DNA of 64,000 nt from Amyelois transitella (taxonomy: Eukaryota > Arthropoda > Insecta > Lepidoptera > Pyralidae). A program made the translations under genes and the position numbers. Every line of letters begins with the position of its first letter. Within the stretch, counting starts at the first letter, position 1. This document shows positions 10,401 to 22,000 of the stretch, in pieces. The stretch is taken from assembly GCF_032362555.1 (NCBI RefSeq), contig NC_083514.1, positions 4,821,001 through 4,885,000 of the forward strand, given 5' to 3'. A model generated the notes under the pieces. The model was not told the DNA's origin, ran no database searches, and saw nothing but the letters and a program-made list of their open reading frames with translations.

Positions 10401-13178
10401 GAAAAAAATTCAGGTCTTTTGGGACTAGCCGAGCGGCAACATGTTTCATACCCAAATTATTAGTTAAAATGGTACGGATCGACTCGTGAGATACAGAAAG
10501 TTCGGTGGCTATCTCTCTCAAAGTTGAATGAGGATTTTCAGTCACTATTTCCTTCACTTTTGCGATGTTAACTTCAGTTGCAGACGTTGATGGCCTACCA
10601 GAGCGAGGCAAATCTTCCATCACATCTCGACCGCTTTTGAACGCTTTGTACCACTCATAAGCACGAGTTTTTGATAAAGTCGATTCACCGTAAGCCTTCT
10701 GTAACATTTTCAGTGACTCCGAACACGATATTCCATTGGCAATGCAAAATTTAAGACAAACTCTTTGTTCAATGTTTTTATCCATTATGAAATTAGCAAT
10801 ACACACTAGATATGATATAACTAAAAATAGCACTGTATTTAATGTAAACAACAGATGCAACTCAAACTCCGCGCCAAAATGGAAAACAGTTGTGCCAATC
10901 TAACAACAACAAAAAAAACAAAAATTTGAATTTGGAACCATAAATAAATAATCCATTCCCGATACTTTTCTGACTGAATGTACTCACGGCTATATCCCTT
11001 GCGGGGTAGACAATGCCATGTTCATCTGTATCACCCATCGCCGACATGTAGAATCTCAAGTTTATTAGCCTTTTCCTTAGTCGCTTTTTACGACATCCAT
11101 GGGAAAGATATGGAGTAGTCTATTCTAAAGTGCCGGGCACCACACGGCACGGTGAGTGCTTTTGTCATGAAATTTGACGTGAATTTTCACTATCACTATC
11201 AATCACTAACGTGAATAATACATCAGGACCAAATTATTTATACATTACAACAAAATTAAAGCTAGTTTTGGGCCTCCATTTGAAATGCTCTCACATATTC
11301 CTATTTGTTTTGTGTTATAAATCAATGGCGTATGTGTATGTTCTATAGTTGTAAATTCCAAATTAATTATTTTCCAGTCCTTGAAGCTGATGGAAGCATT
11401 CACCAATGAAACAAACTTCACAGTTTGGTCATCAATATCAAATTGCTTGTCAAAACTGAGTGTGTTATTCTCGCACACGGCCCTTGACAAACCACTAAAG
11501 AATTACGGACGACAACTTTTTGCAAACATCACTCGCAAGCTGGGTTGGGACGCAGAGGAGAAAGAAAGCCACTTGGACACCCTACTAAGAAGTTTAGTTC
11601 TTAATAGAATGATCAGTTTTGAAGATCCAGAGACTATTAAAGAGGCAAAGATCCGGTGAGTTTCCCCATTTTAATAAAACATATACATGTGAAGTGTTGA
11701 TTACCCACATTAAGGCAGCAACAGTATATAATTATGTCGTGAGACTATTTTACACCATAGTCTGCCGTATCTTAACAACTGACGTAGAGACCATATCTAC
11801 CGTGTTGTTAATTTTTATCAGTGTAATAACTTAATAATAATAATCTCTTTGTCTACAACTTTTTGGTAAATATCGGAGCATCATTAATTATACTACTAAT
11901 GACTGGCAGTATAATCTGCCTACCACATGTAAACTAATGAAAAAGTAGCATTTGATTTCATCATATTCAGATATAGCTTTTGTCAGCTTGAAGCATGACA
12001 TGAAAGCTGTATGTCTTATGATCTGTATCATAGCGTGTATCTTGTGGTAGTTCTTAGTGGAATATATAAATATGAAGAACTGTACCAAAGTTGATTACAA
12101 TTGAACGATTATCCCTTTGCGCTAGGTTCGAGCGCCACAGTTCCGGCGCGGCGCCGCTGGCAGCAGACTTGCGGTCGGCGTGCTACCGCGCGGCGCTGTG
12201 CGACGCCGACGACGCCATGTTTGAGCGGTTTCTGGCATTGTACCGCGCTGCAGACCTTCACGAAGAAAAAGACCGCATCAGCCGCGCCCTGGGAGCTGTT
12301 AAGGATCCAGCGCTGCTCAATCGAGTGCTCAACTTCGCTATTTCGGTATATCTAGTCTATTTTCTATATTCTACCTATAGTCTTGTTGCCAGACATGTCA
12401 TTTTGGCTGTTCCTGGCGCTGAATTGTATGGCGCGGTAGATGACAATGCCATATTAGTAAAAAAAGATTGCCATTTCTGTGCCCTTTCCCCGGGCACCGT
12501 TGGCTCCCCATATAACACTGATTCTTTGTTTCCAATAAAAAAAACTTAATTGTTGTTGTTTGTTCTAGGATGAAGTGCGCTCACAAGACACAGTATTTGT
12601 GATAGTATCCGTAGCGGTGAGTAGAAACGGCAGGGACCTGGCGTGGCAATTCTTCAAGGACCACTGGCAAGAGTTCATAGACCGGTATCAGGTTAGTGCT
12701 CTCATAAAAAAAAACCTCGTTGAAACTGGGTTCAATTTATGTTAGATTCTTGATTGCATTCTTAACATTAGAGTATTCTAAAAAAGCCCCTTGTGAGAGA
12801 CTAGTACAAGTTTAGAAGCGAGTGCGATGGCACGACTTTTTACAATTTCATACAGATTCGCGATTGTTTTCTCGTTTCATTTGATCGATTAAAACCCTAA
12901 TCCCTATGGAATAATTGACATAAAGGTATTAATTTTTCTTTACTCAAAATTGATGTATAATTTAGGGCGGCCACTTACTCGCGCGGCTCGTGAAATACAC
13001 CACCGAGAACTTCGCGTCGGAGGCGGCCGCGCTCGAGGTGGAGGAGTTCTTCCGCACGCACCCGTCGCCCGGCACCGAGCGCTCGCTGCAGCAAGCGCTC
13101 GAAACCATACGGCTGCATGCTGCCTGGCTGCGGCGCGACCTGGCCGCCACCAGCCGCTACCTGCAGCCCTACCATTGA
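4433..13178 (+). CDS. Psa: Puromycin-sensitive aminopeptidase (M1 zinc metallopeptidase)
   Basis: Family role: removes N-terminal residues from cytosolic peptides. Exons: 4433-4792, 4870-5831, 6069-6258, 7566-7679, 8115-8249, 8630-8746, 9014-9106, 9494-9643, 11378-11655, 12126-12345, 12569-12691, 12966-13178; all GT-AG and in phase. From the ATG at 4670 (MPENKQFQRLPKNVLP, as in human MPEKRPFERLP) the protein is 905 residues. GAMEN substrate motif is at residues 272-276. The HELAH...NEG zinc site gives ligands H308, H312 and E331. An upstream in-frame ATG at 4433 adds 79 Arg/Ser-rich residues resembling a mitochondrial leader; human NPEPPS also has an N-terminal extension. Exon 6 adds 39 residues that I cannot match to human. 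Identity is very secure; which start is used is not. Confidence 0.95.
6840..6985. repeat. Dispersed repeat end in PSA intron 3
   Basis: Contains 'aaaatcggtccagtagtttttga' and ends 'tttataatattagtatgaaag', matching the right end of the longer copy at 36576-37352. It is an unclassified lepidopteran family. No coding capacity. The rest of this 1.3-kb intron (6259-7565) holds further old repeat debris, including a 7316-7515 block whose 'ggatctatggtcaaagccat' piece recurs in altered form at 56990 and 34800. Confidence 0.55.
8450..8560 (+). repeat. SINE-like fragment in PSA intron 5
   Basis: Reads 'cacgtctatatcccttgcgggatagacagagccaacagtc', then 'ttcagctgttaggctt', then stops. This is the left part of the roughly 250-bp family best seen at 49270-49525. 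It is truncated on the right. Confidence 0.7.
9285..9345 (+). repeat. Repeat end with 'gtgcgaag.cggggcgg.tcgctagt' terminus
   Basis: Reads 'gaaggtttatatctataatgcagcccgtgcgaag' and ends 'gatcgctagt'. Longer copies with the same right end are at 37795-37992 and 43010-43127. Probably an RTE-type LINE or SINE 3' end; the class is not provable here. Confidence 0.55.
9661..10982 (-). mobile_element. mariner (Tc1/mariner superfamily) element, apparently full length
   Basis: About 1.3 kb in PSA intron 8, antisense to the host gene. It is bounded by TA at 9661-9662 and 10981-10982. The ends are imperfect inverted repeats: left 'tcaagaaagtagcgggaa', right (reverse complement) 'tcagaaaagtatcgggaa'. One open transposase frame fills most of it. 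The left end lies only 17 bp past the exon 8 donor. The intact frame suggests fairly recent arrival. Confidence 0.9.
9712..10785 (-). CDS. mariner transposase (DD34D)
   Basis: 357 residues from MDKNIEQRVCLKF, uninterrupted. An N-terminal helix-turn-helix pair (RAYEWYKAFKSGR; STLREIATELSVSHESI) is followed by the WVYEFD and YSPDMAP blocks. The catalytic triad is complete: D in TGDETW, D in HHDNAPSH, and a third D in MAPADFF, exactly 34 residues after the second. This cut-and-paste enzyme family inserts at TA. The open frame extends 25 codons upstream (hydrophobic, MHLLFTLN), but MDKN is the usual start. Coding potential looks whole; activity cannot be judged from sequence. Confidence 0.93.
   Translation of the reverse strand: MDKNIEQRVCLKFCIANGISCSESLKMLQKAYGESTLSKTRAYEWYKAFKSGRDVMEDLPRSGRPSTSATEVNIAKVKEIVTENPHSTLREIATELSVSHESIRTILTNNLGMKHVAARLVPKDLNFFQKLNRMRVAEDMLERVNSDPTFMKRIVTGDETWVYEFDMQTSQQASEWRLPTEPKPKKPRQSRSKVKVMLTVFFDYRGVVHSEFLPEGQTVNKEYYLSVMRRLREQIRRKRPDLWKENSWILHHDNAPSHKAIIVNEFLTKHSTNTIEQPPYSPDMAPADFFLFPKLKLPLRGTRFQSVEDIKENSRRELTSIPETAFKKCFDDWIIRWRKCIVSKGAYFEGDKINLDE
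10983..11160 (+). repeat. SINE-like element abutting the mariner right end
   Basis: Reads 'ctatatcccttgcggggtagaca' through 'cgctttttacgacatccatgggaaaga' to 'gtgccgggcaccacacggcac', most of the roughly 250-bp family with an internal gap. It begins right at the mariner TA, so the mariner may have inserted into it or beside it. Confidence 0.75.
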
Positions 13179-13706
13179 CGGTGCTCACTCTATATACACT
13201 AGCTCAGATATCCTTGAGATAAACGTCCGCGTGCAAATAAATTTTGAATTCCATGTTGAATTTAAAAAGCCATTATTCTTCAACAATTTTTTTTTTGTTT
13301 TTAGGACCAAATGACACAAGACTGAAACTACAACGAAATCCACAGTTATGTTTCAATCGGAGAATTTACGGAGAAATCTAGCTTTATTTATTTTCAATGA
13401 CATATGTTAATGTAAATTTATGAGAGTTATTGTATTATAATTTACTTATTTATGCTACTTACACAACATTATGTTGTGTATGCATTTCTATGAGACATTT
13501 CTTAACAACAGGAGTACATACTTGTACAGTATGCACATCAAAGTTACACTGTTACATTTCAGTAATCGTGCTCAATTTCGCATTTTAAATTACAAAGGTA
13601 ATTAATTTTAAAGTGCACGGCTATATTAGACAGATAACCAGGTCGGTTTATCTGTTAGAAAACTAGGTACATACTATTTTTGATTCCAGTGTTTGCGACC
13701 GTTACG

Positions 13707-13758
13707 GCGCAACACACATGAGCGACTGACCCGCTGTTGCTTCATGTGTGTGCTGCGC
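13707..13758 (+). repeat. Stem-loop in PSA 3' untranslated region
   Basis: Arms 'gcgcaacacacatgagc' and 'gcttcatgtgtgtgctgcgc' pair over about 16 bases with one bulge and a 15-base loop. It lies about 530 nt after the PSA stop and before the likely poly(A) signal, so it would be in the mRNA. It is GC-richer than its surroundings. It may be a MITE remnant or an RNA structure; no function is known. Confidence 0.5.
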
Positions 13759-14129
13759 TTAAATAATGACATTTTTATTGTAATTGCTTTCATAGCACCC
13801 TAGGTATTTTGTAAATGTGTAAAAATATTATTTTAATTTATGTTAAAAATATTGTAATTTGATTTCTCATTGGTGCTGTAATGTTGCCCTTATTTGGTTC
13901 TTCACATTTTTTTCGTTTTGCTAAACACTTCCTATTACCAGTTATAACATCGTGCAAATAGACTATTTTAATCTTTAGGATTAAGTTAAAGTTGGATAGT
14001 AATTCTGGATTTGTCGAAGTGAGTCAGTCAAAATTGTGATGTGCGTCGCTTATAAATTGAAGTTACCAACTTTAATAAGTTTCTCGTTTGTTGTGGTCGC
14101 TAATTTGTTTTGTAAGACTGTGTTATCGC

Positions 14130-14135
14130 AATAAA
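14130..14135 (+). terminator. Psa: Candidate poly(A) signal of PSA
   Basis: AATAAA about 950 nt after the PSA stop, followed by a T/GT-rich stretch ('tgcgtttttgttggtac'). Several earlier weak variants exist, so the real end may differ. Confidence 0.35.
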
Positions 14136-14159
14136 TCGTACAAAATTATATTAGTATGC

Positions 14160-17100
14160 GTTTTTGTTGGTACTCTAAACCTCTCACGAATAAGCTAGTA
14201 TTTACTTCGATTGATAGAAAGCTACGGCAAAAATGGATTCAGCTTTCACTATAGTTTTTCTTCATTACCACCATGATGTTATATAAACTATCTATCTATG
14301 GTCAATCAATACGATGTCAGGTTTGTTAATAATCACAGTCCTGTCCGTAATGATAGACAGATGTCAATAGAGCGTGGCATGATCATTTTCTGGAACTCTG
14401 GTGCGTATTTATAGAAGCGTACCTCAGATTCTACAGGGCTATATTGAAGAGCAAGTTGCTGGTGAATATTGTTGACTACGAGGTTATATCTGCAAGTGTT
14501 TGCACTTAGCCAGATGAGAACAATTATTACACCGTGCTTATATAGGGATATTTCTATTATGAAATAAAACATAAATAAAACAGTACATCTATATTGCACT
14601 ATAACATCTCACTTAGTATTGTACAAAATGGGTGTCATGGAATTGGGCTAAAGTTATAGTAGATCTATCAGAACACAATATTAATTCATTAAAAAATATT
14701 ATGTTGATGCCCTTAACATTATACTAGTGCAAAATTACACAACACAAAAACATAGGACTCTGATTTCCAAACAATTGTAGTTTTAGAAATTAAAGCCCAA
14801 GTTGGGTACACACAGTTTTAAAGTAGGATCTATAAAAATATTTTGCGGTATTGTTTAATGACATACCAAATGTTTAAAAAGTATTGAGTAATTAGAACTT
14901 ACGAAGAACTGGATAGTCTCAAGTATATTGCTTGACAGTTACAACCATTATATAAAGGAATTGTAGAAGGCAGATCTCTTCAACAATATTACTTAATAAT
15001 ATCATCAGTATGTCAATAGACTAATCACATTTCTTGTCAAATATATAAATATGTACACTGAGAACCTTACACCATCCATACTTCTGTTCATATAATTTTC
15101 ATTTATAAACTTTATAAAGTATTTTTATGCCAACCAAAACATATTAGTTACTAACATATTTGTCTGAATAAAAGGCGTAAGTAGGTGCTTTTATAATAGA
15201 TCTATTTTGAAATAATGATGAGTTCATACATTAATAATTTACTCGTAATTATAGGTTTTGAACCCAGTTATACATCTTGTTGTCTAAATTAAATTTGCAA
15301 AAGCTTGTTTAAATCGAGGTTTATAGACACATGATTCAATAATATAAGACTGTCGAAATGATAAATTAATTTGTCATATTCGGTATTTTTTTATAAAATG
15401 ACATTACGTTTCAATAAAAAAATCTTGTGTGCTACCAAAAATCGCTTTTAATTACCAAATAACCAAACTAATTATGAGCCAAGTGTTCTTTAAGACTTAT
15501 TAATTGGGCTAAAATAAAATGTTAAAATCTACAGCAATCTGAACTTAACGTAATGACTATAATAAATATTTTGCGAATTTTATTATTGATCGAATAATAT
15601 GTGTGCACGATTACCTTGGAGATGGCCTATTTATGAATCTACAGGCCTAAATACTTAAATATGGTTCTTCCTAATCCAAGCCTAATCAAACTCATCATCG
15701 CCACTAGAAGTCCACCGTTAGACTATGTACCTATATTTACACAATCTACTTTTAACACTTATGAACAATGCAGATCCCTTGTGCTTTAATCACCGACCAA
15801 CATGAGCTGCAATAATGAATTTGTGTAAATGTGTTAAAAGAAATCTTAATGACGACTAAATTGTATGATATTTTGGTTTAATAATCAATTTTCCTTTAAA
15901 ATATTTTTAACGTCATCAGATTTTGTATGAGAAATTTGACCATATTGATTGTCAAAATTGAAATTAAATATTTACAGATATTATTATGCACCTTTATACA
16001 AAATCGGACGGTATAGCACAAACTTAAGCTCGAATTGCTTAAATAAAGTAGTGACGAGATCTTCAATGTATGTACATACTAAAGCCTATTTTTGAAAGTA
16101 TTAAAGGCAAAATACGACTTATATCATTATGATAAATGACTTCGCTACCGCTGCTCTGTCTATTAAATTGTCGAATGAAAATATGAAACAGCGATAATCT
16201 GATTTCATATAATAAGCCTTACTTTTTTAAAGAAATATGTTACTTAATTGTATTAAAATGACTAGTAAGTATAGAAAGTCTAAAAACGTTTTTTTTTTTT
16301 AGTTCCAATTATTATGGTTGGAAACATTGTAAAAAAACGCGGTTAATTATTGAATTTTAAATGCTTTATTATGTCTTTTATCGGTTGCGACTAGAAATTC
16401 CAATTATACGACAATAATTAAAACCCGGTTTCACATCATACGCAATATCAAAACCAATATAAATAAATAACAAACCAATTTGAAGAAATATTAAGTTTCT
16501 TAATCCAAGATTCATTCCATTATAATACCGTATCGTAATGTTTTTGAATAAGACGAAACGATATCGATCTGTCGTATCAAAAAAATTCTTCTGTAGACAA
16601 GAAATGCTGTTTGAAATAAGTTGAAAACGTATTTTAAATTGTCATCACAATAGTTCCACATTATAATTAAGTACTTAAATTCATTGACCTAAAGGTACTT
16701 CAAGTATGTATATATAATTATTTATAAGTAGGTTCAATTTGAGCAAATGCAAATAAGAATAAATTCCTATATCTATAAATGAACAATCCCAAATAATTGT
16801 ATTTTCCCATTCATATTTATGAGAAGTTATATTATCAGGAAAAGCATAAACTGATTAAAACAATCCATCATAAATAAAATCTCATATGTCATAATCATAA
16901 CTCATAAAATAAAACAATATCAAACAGCTATAAAATTATAAATTGGCACATGCGAAAAATGATTTCAGGAAAGTTGAATCTTAAAGTCATTTTAAAATAA
17001 GGCTGAGTAGATTTAAGTTGAAAAAATCTATTACATTGTTTCCGCATGATAAATATTTCTGCTAAATATATATATGTATAAAAAATAAATAAATAAATAT

Positions 17101-18600
17101 ATATGCATAATAGAAAAAACATCAAACAATTTCTCTTACTGAAGCAATCATGAAATTATTTTTAAGCAATATCCCTTTTCATAAGCAACTTAATTGTATA
17201 TCTTAATATACAATTAGATATTTTATTATCACGCTTTTTCTCTGAAATAAATACAATGTCAAAATTATTACAACTCTACAAAATTGAACTGAAATTGAAT
17301 ATATGTATATGTAAAATATGTAAAACCATTCACACTAACTCTAATAACCGAGTGTTAATTTTACGATTGTTTTATTTACACAGGGAATCATCTTTTTAAA
17401 TAATCTGGATTAAGAAATAGAATTATTTGTATCTACATTTTACCCACAAATATTGGATGAATAACTAGCTTATGAAAACACAAGGAATTCAACCAATTAA
17501 CAACATTGATCTAATCTACTCCACAACCCAATTACATATTGGAAAAAATACTGAAATATTATATTTTATGTGTACTTACTGTAAACACCAAACGTATTCT
17601 AAAGGTACCAAATTATTAAGACACGTTCAGACCATTGACACCGAACCGGAGCACACCAATCACCCGAAAGAAACAGCAAAATAATAATTCATATATAAAC
17701 GGATAATTTTAGTTAAAAAATTCTTCTATATTTGAATGATCATCTTGCATCATTCCTCTTTATAGCGAGCGAACGGGGTTATCTACGCCTCTAATCTAAT
17801 ACATATAGGTAATTAAAACACTCCAATCTTTTCAAACTTCGGTTCCATACAGTACAACTAGATGAGCAATCTAAAAATTGAGAACGCCAGATGTGGCCAG
17901 CGTTTTATCCTCGTATCTATTTACAAATGCACAAAGTTTATAATTTAACATGAATTTGTTACTAGGGCGTGTTAATATAAAACAGGTACAAGAATGTACG
18001 CAAAGTGTTCTCAGAATGATCCATAATATCAGTACTGTAATAATTGTCTACTGCTCGACACTGTCTCATAATTACAAAAATGTGTTCTGTATGAGTTCTA
18101 CATAAGTCGTCGTGTCCAACTAAGTTATTTTTTTTTTATATAGCTACGAGCTAGGAAGACACGCCGTGGGCTGGAAACACTGCTCGCTCACTCAGTTTTC
18201 TGTTATATTTAGACTTTCATTTAAATTAGTAGAAAAGGGCATAGTCAAGTACTGAAACTAAAATGATTACTTTGTAACTAAGCGCTTGCCGAAAATTTTG
18301 CCCATCCTTTCACTCAGGACCCCTAAGTGGATTAGGCAAGACATTTATGCCTATTGCCCTTAGAAACTTAATTCGCCACGCCGCGACGAACCTAGACACA
18401 ATGCCAATATTGTTTAATTTTTTATGAGATTGCCATGTGTGAAATAACCAATCGAATTGGATCTGAAGTCGTGTGCTCACTAGTCACAATAAATGTCTTT
18501 AGACGATAGTTATGTAGAAATGCCTATCCTGATGAATGAGGATACTCCTGAAATGTATCTGTAATATCTTAGACTTAAAATCCACACTCAAATGAATATC
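14160..18600. other. Gene-poor AT-rich stretch between PSA and FBXL16 3' ends
   Basis: I see no coding exon, RNA gene or clear mobile element in these 4.4 kb. The short open frames present (for example 17472-17684) have no family features or splice context. Because PSA and FBXL16 converge here, much of it could be a long 3' untranslated region of FBXL16, which is common for neuronal genes, but that is inference. Confidence 0.5.
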
Positions 18601-18620
18601 ATACTTTCATAGAATTCCAA

Positions 18621-18819
18621 ATCCTACTACTATTATAAAGGCGAAAGTTTGTATGGATGTTTGTTACTCTTTCACGCAAAAACTACTGAACCGATTACCA
18701 TGAAATTTGGTATGTAGGTAGCTGAAGACCCAGAATAACACATAGGCTACTTTTTATCCCAGAGTTCCCGCGGGATTGATAGGGTTTCCATGCGGACGAA
18801 GTCGCGGGCGGCCTCTAGT
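18621..18819 (+). repeat. Young 0.2-kb repeat, copy A
   Basis: Begins 'atcctactactattataaag' and ends 'cgcgggcggcctctagt'. It is identical to copy C (50044-50250) apart from an 8-base duplication there, and differs from copy B (45386-45584, inverted) at two bases. It has no open frame and no clear terminal inverted repeat. It lies about 200 bp downstream of the FBXL16 stop. Confidence 0.85.
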
Positions 18820-19026
18820 AAGTAATATAAGACTACAGAATTGGTAAGTACTGGTAAATGTTACGTTGCAACTAATGGTTGACTTGACACCACAACGTCT
18901 ACATATGATTTGTTTCAACGCTTTGAAGTGCGCAAATATCTGCGAGAGATGCATGGCGACACATCATACCTACAGTTTCAAGTACAGGCATTTATATTGT
19001 CTTTTTATTTAGATTTGTATTCTCCC

Positions 19027-22000
19027 CTACTCAATGATGACGCACCGCGGAAGGTGTTCGTGTAGGTAGTCGAAGAGTTCCGGCGACGCGCCCGGACAAT
19101 TTGTGAGCTCTAGTTCGCGAAGCTGCCGAAGTTGGATCAAACTCGATAGACCGCCAGATGTGAGCAGTGGGCAGCCTGTCATCATGAAAAAATACACTTA
19201 CTTATTAACGTGTGTATGTGTTTCGTGAGGAATTTAGGACTAACATATAGGTACTTATAATATGTTATTCCTAGATTGAAACAAAGTAACCGTCAACACT
19301 CATTCTTATCTACAGAAGTATCTCTGTACTAAGTGAAAGTTTTTATACTTTTCGTCGCCTCCTACGACTTCCATATAAAAGAGATATAGAGGTCGTATTC
19401 TGATGCACTGGAACCACGGGGCTACTTATAAAACATCATCAATCTTTATATTATGATGATACGGAATCCTGATCAATAACCACGGAAAGTGGAAACAAAA
19501 GTCATAAAAAACATAGGACTTTTTTTCTATGCATATCGGCTTTGCTATTCGGCTATATCTGTCGGCTTCTAGGGTATAACATTTTTTGATATATATACAT
19601 AATAAATTAAAAAAAATGTAGTGTGGCCAGATTGTATTTTCTTTCATAGCAACAGCAAAAAGTATTACAAACAACTCACCAGCCAAAGACAAGAGTTGCA
19701 GCGAGCGCATCCCGCACAGATGCTGCACGCCGAAGTCCCGTAGCTGGGAGCACCATCGCAGGAACAACGCTTGTAAGGACTGCATCGTGCTGATGTAGCC
19801 CACGCCTATGTCCGTTATGTGGACACATCTGTAACGAAATTATATTTAAATACCCTTTTCCCGCTTTTAGCCGAAAGAATACAGGTTTTTCGTAAATCCC
19901 AAGGGTATCTTCTCCGTATACGTATGCAAAATTTCAAGTAGTTCCAGTGGCTTAACTGTAAAGGTAACAAAGAAACTCACTTTCGCATTGATTTAGTTAT
20001 AGTTAGGATAAAATTACAAAGAAAATTGCAAATACGGCGTTGCTGCTTTACATCACCATATCAATATTTCAGAAATCGTGGGGCATAGGTAATGAACATG
20101 GAACAGCTTGGAAAGAGACAGCTTTTAATAGCCCTTCAAACCGTGTTCTATATTTTTCTCGTGAAGGCATGTCTATAGCCGGTTTTACTTCAAGTGATGG
20201 CTGGACTCAGAGCTGACAGTGAATCTATAATTGCGGTATTGGATTCCTAGAGATTGTCACCAAAAGGCCTATTCATATTACGAGTTCTTGTAGTATGGGC
20301 TGCGATTCAGATTGTAGTATCCCCTGCAGTAGCCGGTCTACGTTACCTGTCCAGCGTGAGCTCCTCGAGGTGGTTGAGGTCGCAGGCGATGTACTCGAGC
20401 GCGTTGTCGGTGACTCGCGGACACCAGCTGAGGTCGAGGCTGCGCAGACGCGGCAGGTTCTCCGCCAGTAGTTCCACGCCCTCGTCCGTCACTTTGCTGC
20501 AGCCGCTCAGTGATAACACCGTCAGGTTTGGTAGCGAGTGTACTGTGTAGAAAAAGTGGTAATTTCGTTTTATTTACAAATTTTAAAAAGCTAGTTTGCT
20601 CCCGCATTTGCACTCGGTATGTTATTGTAGCCTATATGTATAAGAGGAGCCCATGAACCTGGAGTAGGTAAATCAGACTTCCATATCTTTACGCTTACCC
20701 ATAATATTATTAATTAATAATATTAAATTAATTACTAATCATGCATGTGTAGGTCTCATCATTGATAAGTGATATACCAACCAATGTTAACGACGCCGTG
20801 ATTGGTGAGTTCCCAGCAGCTGTGTAGCCGCAACACACTGAGTGAAGAACTCTGTTTTGGTGAGAAGTAACCCAAAGCCGCGTCAGTCACGTGGTACGCT
20901 TGTAGGGAGAACTCGTACAATGACGGCAGTAATTGTGCCACTGCGCCCACCTACAGTTACAGATGACCATGTTAAAATGTAGGAATATCTATGTTTGTAA
21001 AAGTTCTGTAAAATATAGCTTGATCTCTCATCGACAGTAGGATGGAACCAGGGATGTTACAGAGCTTGACTCTGGTTCCGTTAAGTCGGAACTTTCGATT
21101 ATTATTGCACCTTCAGCTCCGACACTTTTAAATCGAAGGTTTTAATCGGAGGTCAAAGCATAATATAGCGGCGGCGGCGGCCTGTGTCGACTGTTATGAA
21201 CAGGTTCATATGTGTCGCGCGGGGAATCTCCCCGGCCCCCGACACCTACTACGCGCACTTTATCTATTGTACGTAGAAATATTAGTGATAATCCGTTATT
21301 GTGGCGGAAAGTAAATGGAAATACAAAATTCCAACCGCTTCAATCAATTGCCCGCCAATATTTGTCGTGTCCACCAGGCTCGGTAGCGAGCGAACAACTT
21401 TTTAGTGGCGCTGACATAATTTACGACTCATTAAGAAATACATTGGACGGAGACAAAGCGTAAAAGATTTTGTTCGTAAAGTACAATACACTACTTATTG
21501 AGTCAATTAATTTAATTTGTTCTTCAAGCTTTTGTTCATTCAATATACCTAATGTAATATTGTAATTATTTTAATTTATTGTTTATTTGAAAATATGCCA
21601 CTTTTTTTTGAGTTTTATTTTATAATTAATCGATAAAACTACCTCCGTTTCATCCCTGGATGGAACGATAATTATGGATGTAGGTGCAAACAGATTCATA
21701 AAATAATGTTTGCATTTGACATTGTGACATAGATGAAGCTATATTCCTTTTTCACCTGAATATAGAATCATGGCATATAGGTGGTGAAAGAGATTTCCCC
21801 ATATTGTATTCTTCTAATGTTTGACCTTTTGAGTAGAAAAGCGAAACAATAAAATGGATTGTTACTTACAGCTTCGTCAGCAATGTTAATGCAGTCAGTA
21901 AGCGTGAGTGAGACAATTCGTGGAGTTAGACATGCCCATAGACCAGCCTCTGTTATTTCATTGCATCCAGTTAATTCTAGTTCAAACAAAACCTAAAAAA

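Noticed and set aside
17472-17684. 70-codon plus-strand open frame between PSA and FBXL16
   Set aside because: Low-complexity, no splice signals in phase, no recognisable motif; expected by chance in 4.4 kb.
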